Positions 1-13,300 of a stretch of DNA of 64,000 bases are shown one piece after another. The DNA lies in assembly GCF_003672135.1 (NCBI RefSeq), contig NC_039508.1, positions 3,782,001 through 3,846,000 on the forward strand. The letters run 5' to 3'. The position numbers and the translations under genes were made by a program. The notes below the pieces were generated by a model. The model did no database searches, was not told the DNA's origin, and was given only the letters and a program-made list of their open reading frames with translations. The DNA comes from Ooceraea biroi (Eukaryota; Arthropoda; Insecta; Hymenoptera; Formicidae). How positions within the stretch are numbered: the first letter of the stretch is position 1; every line of letters starts with the position of its first letter.

Positions 1-3000
1 TGCTTCGCTTCGCGAACTGGCTTTTCCAAGAGAATTTTCTTTCAAGAGATCGCTGCTTGACGCACGGATCGTCAAAACATTCACGTCATAAGCGTACCCT
101 TGCAAGCCTACGACTCACGCGTGTCCTGACACGCTTCCCCGGAGCTTTCCCTGTTGTAATCAGGCTTGCGAGCTTGACTCGCATTGCGCCTCACATTGCG
201 AAAATCCCGACATACTTTCGCGACATACGTTCACCGTTCACGCGGATATCGATCGGCATCAGTTCGTTCTTTTGTTTCGTGTGTATCCGAGGAAATTTAA
301 GAGTCTCCCCCGCCGTTTCCCGTGTTCCAGCAGAGTAGAATTCCCCCCAGGAGATCCCGACAGAATTGTACTCTCGAGACACGTGCGACTGGTTTCACTT
401 TATGTCGCCGTGCGGCAAACGGAGGGTGTGATCAACGGGAACATGGTCAACGGTTGTCGGCTCTCCGTTTGCTCAATTAATTAACGTCGAAATTATTCCA
501 GCCGAAACGCGGACTCGTTGCTTGATCCGGAATCTTAATTTTGCACTTAAAAGTCGGAATCAAAGAGCTACGTAGCTCGTCGAGGTAATGATTAATCAGA
601 TGCGACTTCCGGAATCGCAGTAGCGGGGAATGAATCCCGTGCTCTGCATACACGTCGAGAGAGTGCAGTCTGGACACCCGCATGCGTCCGCATTCCCATT
701 CTGCCCTCACAGCATAGAGTTTGCAGGACATCCGGAAATTGCTTTCGAGTTTGAGACACTTGGAACAAACAACACAAGAATCTTCACCCGTGAGCGTTAC
801 GCGAGTGCGTGCTTGTCACCTAGGATTGACTTAATCCTTGAAATCGTCAAGAATGCCGGTCGCGGTGTTCAGTTTTCAGAATTGTGCTCCACGCCGGAGT
901 TTATTGTTTAACAAGCAAATACGGTCTGGGGACGCTTTGCGCATACAAGCATTCGCGTGACTCTGCATTTACGCAGCCGATGGCGTCGAGATAAATTTGC
1001 CAATTAAATGAAAGCGAATCGACGCTATTTGCTCGCGATGCACGTTGGACATATACATGCAAACGAACAGACACAAACGTACGTTCGCACAAATCAGATG
1101 ATTCCACATTCCCGTATCTGTTTCCCATAGGCAGACACCGTAAAGGCAAAGCACCAGATATACATTGAACAGCTGCGTGAGAAGCGATAACACTGTTGTT
1201 TGTACCCTGTAGCGTGCTCACAAATCCATAACACACACAGACGAGCAACGTGCGCACGTGTATTTGCAGCAGCAAGTGAAAGAGTGCACCGTAATTGAGT
1301 TACAGACACCATAGCCGAGTGCAACTCTTTTCGAGGCGTGTTCATCATATCATTCGATCGGAAATGCGATTACATTTCTACCTTTAATTACACGTACATA
1401 CACATACACGCTCATCTATACACGTACACGCGCACGGTTACCAGAAGTGAGACGTAGCGATCAGGCAGAAAAATAAAAAAAGAACCAGAAAATAAACGCA
1501 CAATGCATTTGCATTGCCGTCTTTCACCGAGGCGTGAATGTCGAACAGAAGCACGAGCAATATTTGCGCTCGGACACGTGGAACAATTAATCAGCATTCA
1601 ATTATTTAATGGCTCGAATACGGCGTGCATCGTCGTCTGGTAACCTCGCTCGTGTTTTTCCGCTCGGAATAAAAGCGATCGATATTTCGGGGATCCGCAT
1701 AACGAGAGCGACAAATAGAAGTTCGACGGATGAGACTCGATAAGAATCGAGTACGATCCGATTTAAAGATTCACGTCATCTCGCGTCATCTCGAGTCAAC
1801 GTAGATCATGCTGAAATATTAAGCGTATGTAAAAAGTATGTAAAAAATTGTTAAAAGAAGAAAAAAACGGAAAGATGGAAAAGAGACGGAAGTCGCTCTG
1901 GTTTATGGCGGATCCCGTTCGTTCGCATTGCGCCTGCGTTTCGCCGATTTTTCACATTTACGATCACTCTCGCATCGGTCGTGAGCTTTTTCTCGTTAGG
2001 TCGGGCGATTCTTTCCTTTCTTCCCGCATCTTCTCTTTCGTAGTTCAAGCGATTCGCAATGGCGATGTACGCGCGTGCGATACGGCCAGTCTGTCGGTGC
2101 GTGCCGCGAAAAGTAAAGATTTCTCTACCGCTATCCGCAACCACCATTATCATAGCTCTCTTCTGGTTAACGTAATGCATTTACCCTTTTTAGCGATTAC
2201 CGCACAGGCAACCGTTAATCGTTAAGACGAGCAAGATCGATCGTAATTAGAGTGCGCTTTCTCGCGATACGATCTAGCACAAAGAAGATAATTGATGATC
2301 GCATACACGCACTCGGTAGATATCTCGCAAATTTAACTTGCGGTTCTTGATCTACTTTTGCTTTATCTCGTCGTATATAATAATACGTAGTACATCGAGG
2401 AAAATGGAATACGTAGAATAGTCCAAGTAGAGCTAGCTGCGACAAGTTAATCTTGAACGGCTAACGATCTGTCCGTCATATCGCTTTAATAAGAATCCGC
2501 GCTTCAGCCGTTCTTTCCGAAAGTTTTCTACAAGTACGAGATATTCGGACGGATTCGTGATTACCGGGGACACACAGCTGCGATAAAAATAGCCTTCCAA
2601 GATTAATAACGTAAGTAACAGAGTAGTAATAGTGTCAAGCTTCAGTCAAGAAATTGCACAATCAAGTAAGCAAAGCGAGTCGAATCGAATAGGCAAAGTT
2701 AGTGATGGTTACATATTGCTCTTGTATGAGATATTATGATTACGTGATGTGCGAAAGTCCGGCCGTAGATAAACGTACAAGGTTTCATTCACGTTGTAGA
2801 CCAGTAACGCAAGTCCAGCACGCGTTGTCACAACCGGCGATCGCGAAATCTGGTATCGTCGCGCGTGTATTTCTCCCCATGTTTCTCTCTGTTCTCTTTT
2901 CATATTGTACCCCTCTTGTATCGTTCTCGCTCGTATCGACTTTCCGACGGCCGGTGACCACGATCGCTCCGGCTCTCACGCTGCTCTCGCTTGCATTTTC

Positions 3001-4486
3001 TGTTTTCAGCGTATATATCCGCCTTTTGTCCGTTGGGACCGCAATTAGCGCGCAGGAAGGCTCTTTGACTTTCTCGCCGTTGCGCTCCTTCACGGTTCAC
3101 GATCATGCTTTGATCGCGCTTTGAACGAAAGATGCTCGTTTCGGCTCGCTTGTCGAGGGGAAATTGTCCTATCTATCGTAATTCGCGAGTTCGGTCTCTC
3201 CATTGTCGACAACGAGCGCCTTTGTTCACGCGTCGGCGGCTTCCCCCGACTTGTCTGCATTTTTATCGGTCTGTCTGTAGTTTTCCGTTTCTTTGCGCTT
3301 TTCATGATACTTAGCGGACATGTTGGCATCGGCCCATCCCACGCGTCGAGTACACCAGTAGCGCCGAAAAGAGAAACATTCAATTGCGATACTGCGAGCT
3401 TTCCAGGGAACATATCACGATCATCACTTTCGCACGTTTTAGATCTCGTCTCTCGCATATTTGTGTTTCCTCACGCCCGCACACACCTTTCCCCGGTATT
3501 GAATCTTTTCATTTCTCTTGCTCTATTTTGCTGCCACGTTTCAAGCTACGTGTTGCGACTTCTCGATTGGCGCTGATTTTGTCTCCTGGTTTTATCCGTG
3601 CGAACCAGACCGATGGGACCAGATGGGACCGGAACGGCCGCTTGTTGCCAGTAAAAGGGATGATAAATGAATTTCCGCCGTTCGGACGTCGCGCAATAGT
3701 GAACGGGAAAAGAACGGAATAATCGCTCGAGCGAAACGTGTACATCCGCACGGTACGTCGAGCACGCTCGAATGCATCTTGATTTCGGGAACGGGCGGCG
3801 AGAGTCGGGAATTCACGTGGCAGTGACAATAATGAAAATTCTCGGCATTTTAATAGATTGTTAGCGCTACGACGCCACGCAGAGACGAGTACAATCGGCG
3901 AGAACGACCGTTTCATACACGATCGAGCGAGATTGTGGAAACCGGACGAACGACCGGAGATAATGGCTTTCCAACGGCTGAAATGATCATTTCAACATCG
4001 AGAACTCATTCGAATTGTCTCTCGAAGCATCAAATTATCTCACGTTATCTCGGACAATTTAAAAACTTCCCGAACGATTATCATTGTTCCTGACGACCGA
4101 CGATGCTCCATGCTTCATCGTCCGCGAAACCATTCGCGCTGCTTTCGCGACGAATCGCGTGGATCAGACTGGAATTGATTTGTCGGGGCTTTCGGCGACA
4201 AAAGTTGCACGAACAATGTAGCGAATAACGAAGTGCAAAGTGCCATCCGGTTGCGGTCTCGACGTACTTTTCTCTGCGTGAACTCCATCCACCGTGCACC
4301 GTTCGAGAAGGCGATCACGATCGCGATCGCGTCCTCGGACGATCTCTTCACCCTCTACTGGACCCCCTGCATCATCACACGAACACGCCCTTAGATCTAG
4401 GTCACTGTTGTCACACTAGACCTCGAATTACATATACACTGTATATATGGTATATACAGACATACGTACACACATTACTCTTTCTT

Positions 4487-4490
<4 letters not shown>

Positions 4491-4545
<55 letters not shown>
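4491..4545. repeat. (TC)27 microsatellite
   Basis: An uninterrupted TC dinucleotide run of about 55 nt, flanked by imperfect TTTC/TCTC sequence up to about 4700. It creates spurious Leu/Ser and Arg/Glu reading frames on the two strands. It lies in presumed CaMKII intron. Confidence 0.95.
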
Positions 4546-4554
<9 letters not shown>

Positions 4555-5639
4555 GTCGTCGCAAGTCTCGATTCTCGATGTTTAGCTCGGGTGTTATGGA
4601 TTTATGAACACCAGCCCGTATCACTTTTGTCTCCTCTCTTTCTCGTTGTCTAGCACTTTTCTGTTTCTCTCTCTCTCTTTCGCTCTTGTTCTTTTTCTCT
4701 TTCCCTCTTCTGTTTGCCTCCGTTCTCACTTTTATGTCGCACACCCCGCACTTGGCCTGTCGATTGAATTCACCCACGCAGTCGAACGGTCGAGAGATCC
4801 GGAATCGACTCCATTCACTTCTTTCTCCAGCTAGTATCTTTTTTCCCCTCTTTTTTTCTTCTTTTTTTCTGTGTGCCGATCCGCTTCTCGCATGCTAACC
4901 CGGCTGTTGCACGCTTGCTCGCCGTCGTACGGCTTTTTACGAAGTCTCGACCCGTTGGAGAGACCATAACATAGGTGGAGGATTTACATTTCAGTAGTAT
5001 AAGCGCGAGACTATCGCGACGGAGAATTTCTACGCATCTTCTTCTCGTTTTTTTCTAATGATTTTTCAGCCAAAGATAAACGCGGGGATTCGTGTACAAT
5101 TTTATCCGTAATTTCGAGCGATTTTAAACGATTGCTTTTCTTTGTGCTTAGACTGTTTAACGATTAATACACGAATTTTGTGCTCGCGTTCGGTATTGCA
5201 AAGATGGTAATTAAACGTGCGTAAAGTGATAACACTTAAACGGATCATTAAAAGTTTCGAGAAAAAAATATACATTTTAATTTCCTTAATTATATATTTT
5301 TTTAAATCTTTTATTATAAAGATATTCATAACTTTAATAATCGAAAATAAAGATAGAAAATGTTAAAAATCTTACATTCTTATAATGCGACTTTAGTTCA
5401 ATTAATTGTTTAGTTACATTAAAAGTTAATTGAGATTTTTCATTATTGAACCGATAATCTGTTTCCGGTCTCTGTAATTCTTTGTCGAATGTTTATCGCG
5501 ATCGAAGCTTCGTACGATCGGCGCGATCTGCACGTATCGCAATTTCTTATCGCACTTCCTTACTACTCGAGGTACGATCGATACGTGTCTTTGTCGACGT
5601 ATGCACGTTCTTGCTGCAAAGTGCACCCTCCAGCACTGA

Positions 5640-5652
5640 CCCCCCCCCCCCC
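5640..5652. repeat. Homopolymer run of 13 C
   Basis: Thirteen consecutive C residues in otherwise mixed sequence in presumed CaMKII intron. The length should be treated with caution because homopolymers are prone to sequencing error. Confidence 0.9.
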
Positions 5653-7248
5653 TTATACCAGACAATTCTATTCCGATTTGTTCTGTCTGATGACCGTTTC
5701 TTTTCGATGTGTCGCTCGATGGTAACGGCACCGCACGTCTCCTCGTGTTTCCTAAAGCAAACAGAAAAGATATTCAAATATAAAGATCAGTCAAGCATTG
5801 TGATATTTTCGATCGTTGCTTCCGTCAGTTACGAACGGTACTCGACGTTACGTTACATCCCCGTGTGTCGTCACGAGGCTATTGTAGTTATACACACGTT
5901 ATCGTGATACATTAAGCGTTATCGCGGCGTAGTGGCCGATGCTCCGAAATGGTGCGAAAGAAATCGATTCGCACGATTGATGTTATGCGCAAAGTAATAA
6001 CTTCTGTATGTAATAACTTTTAATAACTTCTTGCGTTTCACGTGGTAGATCGTTTTATTGCCCTCTCAAGGTAATTTCCCGCGAGTCAGCGAGTTCGCGC
6101 CAGGCGAACCGATCGTGACAATCAAGACTTTGGTGGCTCTTCGTCTTGCCACTTGCGAAATATTGCAAACGCAATAAAAAAATACCATAGGGAGCAGCGT
6201 AATATATTCCACTTTCGTACGGACTCTTCATTGAGATTTAAAGCGGCCCGCGCTGGGAATATCTACTTCGTGATGTAAATCTTGCATGAAGACATGAAAG
6301 GATATCATTGGAAGTTGGGTAAACTCGAGTGGAAATCCCGTCGGAACCGTCATCCGGCAGTTCCACCGAGATTGCAGCTCTGTCAGCTTCTTTGTTGAAG
6401 ATTATGAAGGAGTCGAGTGATTATTATCGATGTTCATGCAAGTAATCGATAATAATTCCTCGCATGTCTGCGCTGAAACCCTTTTTCTTGTCATATACTA
6501 ATAATTACCACGCTCTCTACAAAACATTAGAAATATTTATTTGAAGAGATTTATATTGTTATATTAGTGCGTTTCTTGGTACGTATTTTTTGTTTATTGA
6601 TAATGCGTGTAATGAAAAATTCGTGCGACATCACGGAGCTCGGCCACTCGCTGCTACATTAAAAATCCAAGTAATCATTAAGATGGTCGAGGAAAATACT
6701 CACTTAGCATGAAGCAAGTACACCGTGGAAAAGTGAAGCTAGTCTTCATATCGCTTCACATGCCGCGACTAGTGATCGATGTAATCTACTCCTTCGTAGC
6801 TTTATTCATGCATTTTCAACGAGCGCTCGATTAATATTCCCGATAAGCAAATTCACTGCGAGTGTAATAATGCACGCGCGTTCTTAGGCAAATGCACATT
6901 TTATGAAATTGGAAATATATGAAATATTTCCACGGTGTTCACAGTACCGGTGGATAAAACATTTATCCAACGGTCGTGAATGTATGTACATATGTTCGAT
7001 CGCGCGGGCTTCACTTTTCTGCAGCGTGCTACCTTTAACAAAGAAAACGATATCGTCGACTTATGTATAATATCTATACATATACGTGTATATTTATGTG
7101 TTAGTCATAAAATCGAGAAAAAATAAGCTTAGCTTCTCGTCGTGCGACGTGGCTTTATCGATATCTCGTATAATCGTGTTAGGCGTTATGTAATGATAAA
7201 CTGTCGCATTATCCGTATATACGTGATGTATGTGTGTATGTTGTACAG

Positions 7249-7305
7249 AGGATAAGAAGGGCGGCGTCGACCGGAGCAGCACGGTCATTGCCAAAGAACC
7301 CGAAG
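7249..7305 (+). CDS. CaMKII: CaMKII linker cassette exon (EDKKGGVDRSS type)
   Basis: The exon follows a TTGTACAG acceptor and ends before a GTAAAG donor. It is 57 nt with phase 1 at both ends. Read in phase it gives E-DKKGGVDRSSTVIAKEPE, clearly related to the Drosophila CaMKII linker segment beginning EDKKGTVDRS and ending SKEPE. It joins in frame to the cassette at 19951-20013: the shared codon is completed as Asp, giving EPE-DIRI as in the fly. In the family this region sets the length of the tether between kinase and hub and is alternatively spliced. Confidence 0.9.
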
Positions 7306-10300
7306 GTAAAGCCAACTCTCGAGACCGAGAAACGTTTCCCGACGTTTCGACGTCTCTCCTTCTGTGTATTAAATATGTAAAAACTGCGTTATTACATATA
7401 TAACGTATCTCGTGCATTATAATACTTTGTGAACGTCTCGCGATCGCACTGGCCTCTCCCATCCGTGCTTTCATCCGTAATTAAACCGGAGATGTCCCGA
7501 TTGCGCGCTTTTAATTAAATGCGAGCGAACGCGTTAGATATAAACACATAATTAACACAGTGACGTTACGATTGCGTGTTACAGTCATCACCGTAATTTT
7601 ACGTTCTTCGTACTTCCAAGTCGCAATTTACGTCGAATGTAATTTGCGTGTGTTGAAAATAATTTTTCGAACGGGCCTAGCGTATTCGATGTATTTATTT
7701 TCGTCGCCGACGAAAGTCGTGTATTCTTTTCTTTTCTAGATAAAATTCGTGCTTTCGTGATGTTTCGTGCATTATCAAATTACATATACGACGCTTTATC
7801 CGAACGATAGATAATTCTGCATTGTCGCAGAATACGTTGCTGACGTATCTACTCTTGCATTCGCGAATACCAGCCAGATAAATTCACGTTTACGTAAATC
7901 CAAAGTGCGCGAGGCGAGAATTATCTTTGCCGTACGTGCGGAAGTGCCGGTTCTCGTTTTACTCGCGGGTTTGATTTACGGGATAGTCCAATTCGAGAAT
8001 ATGTTCGATTCGGCTTGAATGTCCGTATTCAACTGGATTTCCGCAGAACAGTCGGTCAAGAGCTGACCGCAACTAATGGTAATCGCAACGATATTTTGCG
8101 GTAAATGCACCTTCGTGAAATCACGCCATCGCGGCATTCGAACGCGCCATGGTTATTCACCCCGTGTAGAAATTAAACGATTAACAGATTAAAATTAATT
8201 ACTTACCGCGCTGCTACGTTCCAATAAAAATTATTAATTTAATAGCAGAATGTTTTCGAGGAGATTTATATCGAAACGATCAGTTATTGTAACGCGTCAT
8301 TACTGTATGCGACATAAACCTGTATAATGCAAAAGTAACAAGTCGCTTATCAACATCAGGCTTTTATAATAACTAAATTTCTTATCGTAATAGCTGCGAG
8401 TTAATTTATCTTCAGAATTTCGTGTTTTCACGCGAGCAACGAGTTCGTAACGAAGGAATTAAAGCAGCTACAAAGAAAATTGGCTTCAAAATGGAGCGAG
8501 TGGACACGAAATCGCTCCAGTAAAAATTGCGCTTCAGCAAATTAACGGGAAATTGCGCCGAAATCTTTTTAATCAAAACGGCTGAAGTTGGACGGCGTGA
8601 TATCTTGGGGGCCGCGCGCGATATCGTAAATCTTCACCGCCTTTAATAAAGGGGGATTTATGAAATGGCGTTATATAACTTCACCGACTGATCGCGGCGC
8701 TCGGAAACGATACATTCTTACGTGCTCGCGCTCCGAAAAATCATCCGCATGCATTTCGTCTCAATTCAAGAATCACTCAATCAATATCCACACATTTTCG
8801 AATATCTATTATTGGGTCAGTCAAAAAATTCGGTTCGATTTTTGCGTCAAATTGTACTTTATTGCATTCAGTAAAAACAAATTATTCATCAACCATCAAT
8901 CATTGTCTATGACGCAGACATTATTGTTTATGATAGATATTATCAACATTGTTGCCTATATTAAACGTAAATTGATTTGAAAACTTGAAAATCGAACCGA
9001 ACTGACCGAACTCTTTGACTGACCTAATATCTTTTGAACATTTTGAAGCAATATACAAATTCCATTTATGCAATTTAATTGTATTCGGTAATTAAAATAC
9101 TGATAATAAAATTCGGTAAGAAAACTAAATTACAACTTAATGTCCGGTTATTAAAATAGCGACACATCGCGATATAAAAGAAAAGAGACTGCAAAACTCG
9201 ATGATCAAACATATCCCAGGATGTCGATCGGATATTATGGGATAGAGAAGGATACTGATCCGACTTGAGGGATCATCGCGGATGGGGGAGGCCAATTTCA
9301 CGAGAGACTCCGCGCCGAGTTTCGAGCCCGAGCTTTTGCACCCTTTCTGTTGCCGCTTCTGCGAAATCGTATGGCGGATTTACCGTATCTCCCCTCGTTT
9401 CGCCGACTAACACTCCGGAGAGAATGCTCCGTTTCTCTCCTACTCTCTCTTTGGCTCTTTCTTTTACTCTCTCTCTTTCTCTCTGCCCCTACGTATGACA
9501 GTTTCCTCGCTAATCAATCCAAAATTAATCCCGCAGTCCCCGAAACGAGGATCCTCCTGAGCCCCTTCTTGATATATTGCACGACTGCAAAACTGCATCT
9601 CGCAGCTGATGCGCGAATGCAGCCAGAGATTATGTCTTGCGGATTATCGTGATTGGCATTAATCAAGTTGATTGTCGAATCTTGCGGCTGCATTATGTAC
9701 CCTTTGAATTGCCGTGTTTAGACGTCAGTATCTAACCAAATAGATTGCGACAGCATATTAATTCACTTCATTACTAACACGATGACTAATGGTATATGTG
9801 TTCCAATTAATATAATCTTTCGCAGACTAGCATACAAAGGTGCGAAAACGATTAGTGTATTTTTTAATACAATTTACTGATTTATTGGTAATCGATAATT
9901 TATTTCTCTAAGTGAGAGATAAATTATCCTAAACAGGATAGTCTGAAATCCTACATTGTATTAAGGCAAAAGACGATATTTATCGATAGAATAAAATCGA
10001 TAATACAAGATAAATTTCTAATTTTGATCTAATTGTTTTCGCATTTCTTAATGTAAAACGTTCTGCTTTAAGTCCCAAGTTCTTGAAGAGCCGACGATGG
10101 CCACATCTTTGCTTGAAGCGGCGATAAATCGAGTCGTTAGTATTCACAGCCGTAATCGGGAAACGAGTGAATTCAGAAGTAATAAAATAATGAGAGAGCT
10201 CTAACATCGCCGATCGTGTCGATTCTTCGGGCGAACAAACGTGCGCATAATGAAGTCGTTCTCGTCAAATTAGTTACAAGTACGCCATAATAAGAGCCTC

Positions 10301-13300
10301 ACGGAAACCGCGCCACGGTGATAATTAACTCAAAAGTTATAATTAAGCCCTAACTACCTCGCTAACATGGAGAGTTCGCTTATGCGAACTGTTTGAGCCT
10401 AAGTAAAATTACGTACGTACTCAAAACGAAGCTGGACCGATCTTTTCAGGGCTTCCTTCGCCGATGATAACTATATCTCGCTCGTCGAGCAACAACATCC
10501 GCAGTCTCCCCTTTCGATCAATAGCGCGAGGAAAAAGCATTCGCAAATGGTCGATCTATTATTAGCAGAAACATTATTCCCAGAATATACACGGTTACGA
10601 TTTCTTCGTAATTTCTTCGCCGTGGAAGTATCTTACGCAATCGTCCTGCGTAATCCTGTACGGTTCTTTTCATCCAAATTAAATCGTTCCTCGCGAGCTT
10701 GTGCAGTCGCGATCGCGGACCATGTTTCTTTTGAGATTTCACGCTTTTAGGCTTCATGTGAGACTTTCTCAAGTCTTCCTGGTATTTTCAGTGAGAATTT
10801 ATGCGAAAAACTGTTTGTTAACTGCATGCTCCCGTTTGCGTCGTCGTCAAATCGACGATTCTGCCAGCGAAAGACATCGCGGCGCCACTCGCCTCGCTCA
10901 CGATATGTAGTGTCAACAGAAATACCTGGCCGCTTGGCATTACTTGAAAATAGATCGGCAGCGGTTCTAGACGTCGTCATCGCGAGCGAGCGAAACCTCG
11001 CAGCTCGCCTCGCGATTTTGGATTCCACTTAAATTCCGCTTAACGATTAACGCGAATTCGTTCATCGGTCTGTCGCGGAAGACTTTCCAATTTTTGCTGT
11101 GCTCTTTCTTCTCTGCGAACGCGATTTTGCACGTTTGTCGTACCGTGCAACGTGGAAACATCGCGGTGTCAGTCGTGCCTCAGTGAAAACGCTTCACGGA
11201 AGATCGTCGCAATGTCGACTAATAGCGTGCCCAGCTCGTCCAAGTACGTGGAGACCTATGGTGAGTCCCTGCAGACTTGCATCGTGTAATTTTGTCACAC
11301 GCGTGCACGTTCATCCTTATTTTGCACGGCCACGTCTTCGCGTTGGCGTTTGTTTGCTCGACACTTCGAATAGCGGAAGCTACCTGACGTAAACGCGCTT
11401 TCGATGGTTTCTTCTTGGATGAAACATTCCGTTAACGATGTTTTATCCATTACTCAGAGTACGAATTATTAATTTCGTAATTAATAACTTGGCACAACGT
11501 GATCTCGAAGTTTTCCCAGAAGCTGTTTTTATTCACGAATCCCGTGGTCAATTTGGAGTCGATTTTTTCCACTGAAGATGAACGCCAACTTGAACATTAA
11601 TTTTGAATACTTACGTATCCGCGGATTGGCGCTTGAATTAAAGTTCTCGCCGGAAATGGTTGTACACTATATTTCGAGACTTAACGCTCTGTAACCCGGG
11701 ATATATTCCCGGTTCCTCGATAATCCTTAGGATTATCGATGCCCGAGCGCTTCGATTAAGAGTGATCTACTCCAAAATAGTTAAAGAACTCGCGGATGAA
11801 GTGCGACGAGTCTACAACACCGTGTACGCCGATCACCGGTTCTATATTAATCTCGCGGACTGTCTCTAACGGCGTCTCGTGCAAAATGAACTCCCGACGC
11901 GGTTGCGACGCGGCTACTACACGCAGAGCCGGGTCACGATCACAGAAGCGTTTCTAGGATCTATTTCGAGAATAAACCTCGTCTATGCGGACGCGCGAGC
12001 GAAAATTTGCCGCGCATTCTCGTTTTACATCCGCACAAGGCCATTGCTACGCGCGTATAATTACGCTTTGACGCCACTTGTCTCGGTGTCCCGACAATTT
12101 GTCGCTCACAAGTCATCCCGTTGATCAATTAACACGTCCGAGTGTGTCTTCCTGTTGTTGTTGGCCGTACGAATTTCTTCGACTAATCCTCAACTAATCC
12201 CCGGAATTTTTATCCACGATTGATGCTTGCGCTTCCTCAAGGAATGCTCCCCGATACTAACTCCAATGTGTCGGTGTCGTATAAAATCGATGAAGCTAAC
12301 GATCGATGTTGCTCAATAATACTGTGCTAACACACACTCGTTAACGTAGAAATGGGCCGCGTTGCGGCCACGTTCCGACAAGCGAAGCGACTTTGCGACT
12401 TCGCCTTGTTCCCGACGCGCTCTTCGTTGCGATTGATCGATACCCAAGGCTTTTTCCCCGAGAACGTTTCCTCGTGTACCTTTCCTCGGTATGTGTTCTT
12501 GGTAACACGACGAAATAAATCATGGGCCACGTCGTTGCGGCGTGGCCTTCCAGCGCTCGCTTCTTGCCTCATATGCTTGGTGATTGTTGTATATCGTTCC
12601 TCATTTGTTGTATTATTCCCCGCGTTGCTGCTGATCGATGCATTCTGCTCTCCTCTCCCGAGAGAAAAAAAATGACAAGATCCCGGAAACAAAAGCTCTT
12701 GGCTGCTTCCAAGGTACACCTCCGAGCAGCCCCGCGACAATGTCCGCGTTCTCCAGGGCAGTCGGCGCGGCCACGACCATGGCGAACAAGCAGGCCCCGA
12801 ACCAGACCCAGGCCCAGATTCAGGGTACGGGCAACCCCCTCGGAATTGCCGCGGTTCTCCTTCAAGGAGCCCAAGGTAAATTCAGGATTTTACAGCCGGT
12901 GGTGGGATTCGGTGCGAACGTTCACTCTCGATTGGCAGCCGCGGTTTTCTCCCGAGGGATCCTCCCGAGTCTCTCGGAATGAAAATGAGGATTTTCTCGG
13001 TAAACTCCGGAAAATGAAAATTCAAGCCAACCGCGATTTTAAAGATCCTACATTCGCGTTTGCCGAGTCTCAACTTGGAAATCGCCGCAGGCGGCTGTAT
13101 CGATCGATCTTGTCCGGCAAACCGAAGATTTCCCGGTCAGCCTTGCTGCTTTTTTCAGTCTGCACGAGGAAACTCGGTCGAAATCAAATCTTTGGATCCC
13201 ACCACCGCCTACATCTCGAGCTCATCAGTTTAATGGACGTTGTGGAGTCGCTCTCGCACGCACGCACTGGGAGAAAGATACGGCCGGGCGGATCTCGCGG

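Larger units (their letters stand above)
1..7248. other. Upstream intron sequence of CaMKII
   Basis: No convincing exon was found here. The open frames at 1848-2225, 2702-3124 and 3121-3722 are G+C-rich readings without a recognisable protein, matched by equally long frames on the other strand. Contents worth noting are a TC microsatellite (4491-4545), a run of 13 C (5640-5652) and a 12-bp inverted repeat near 6420-6453. Because a CaMKII linker exon follows at 7249 and the kinase exons must lie further left, this stretch is read as part of one or more large CaMKII introns. Confidence 0.6.
7306..11211. other. CaMKII intron sequence
   Basis: Mostly AT-rich intronic DNA. Apart from the mariner-like element (8812-9027), a hairpin-forming inverted repeat (9894-9928) and pyrimidine-rich patches near 9420-9490, nothing supported was seen. 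Short frames such as 10518-10772 show no family resemblance. Confidence 0.55.

Noticed and set aside
4447..4834. Frames with runs of Leu/Ser or Arg/Glu
   Set aside because: They are translations of the TC microsatellite and its pyrimidine-rich flank.
11201..11206. AGATCG as a downstream promoter element for the 11212 exon
   Set aside because: The spacing from the nearest initiator is a few bases off the strict +28 to +33 rule, so it is not listed as a feature.
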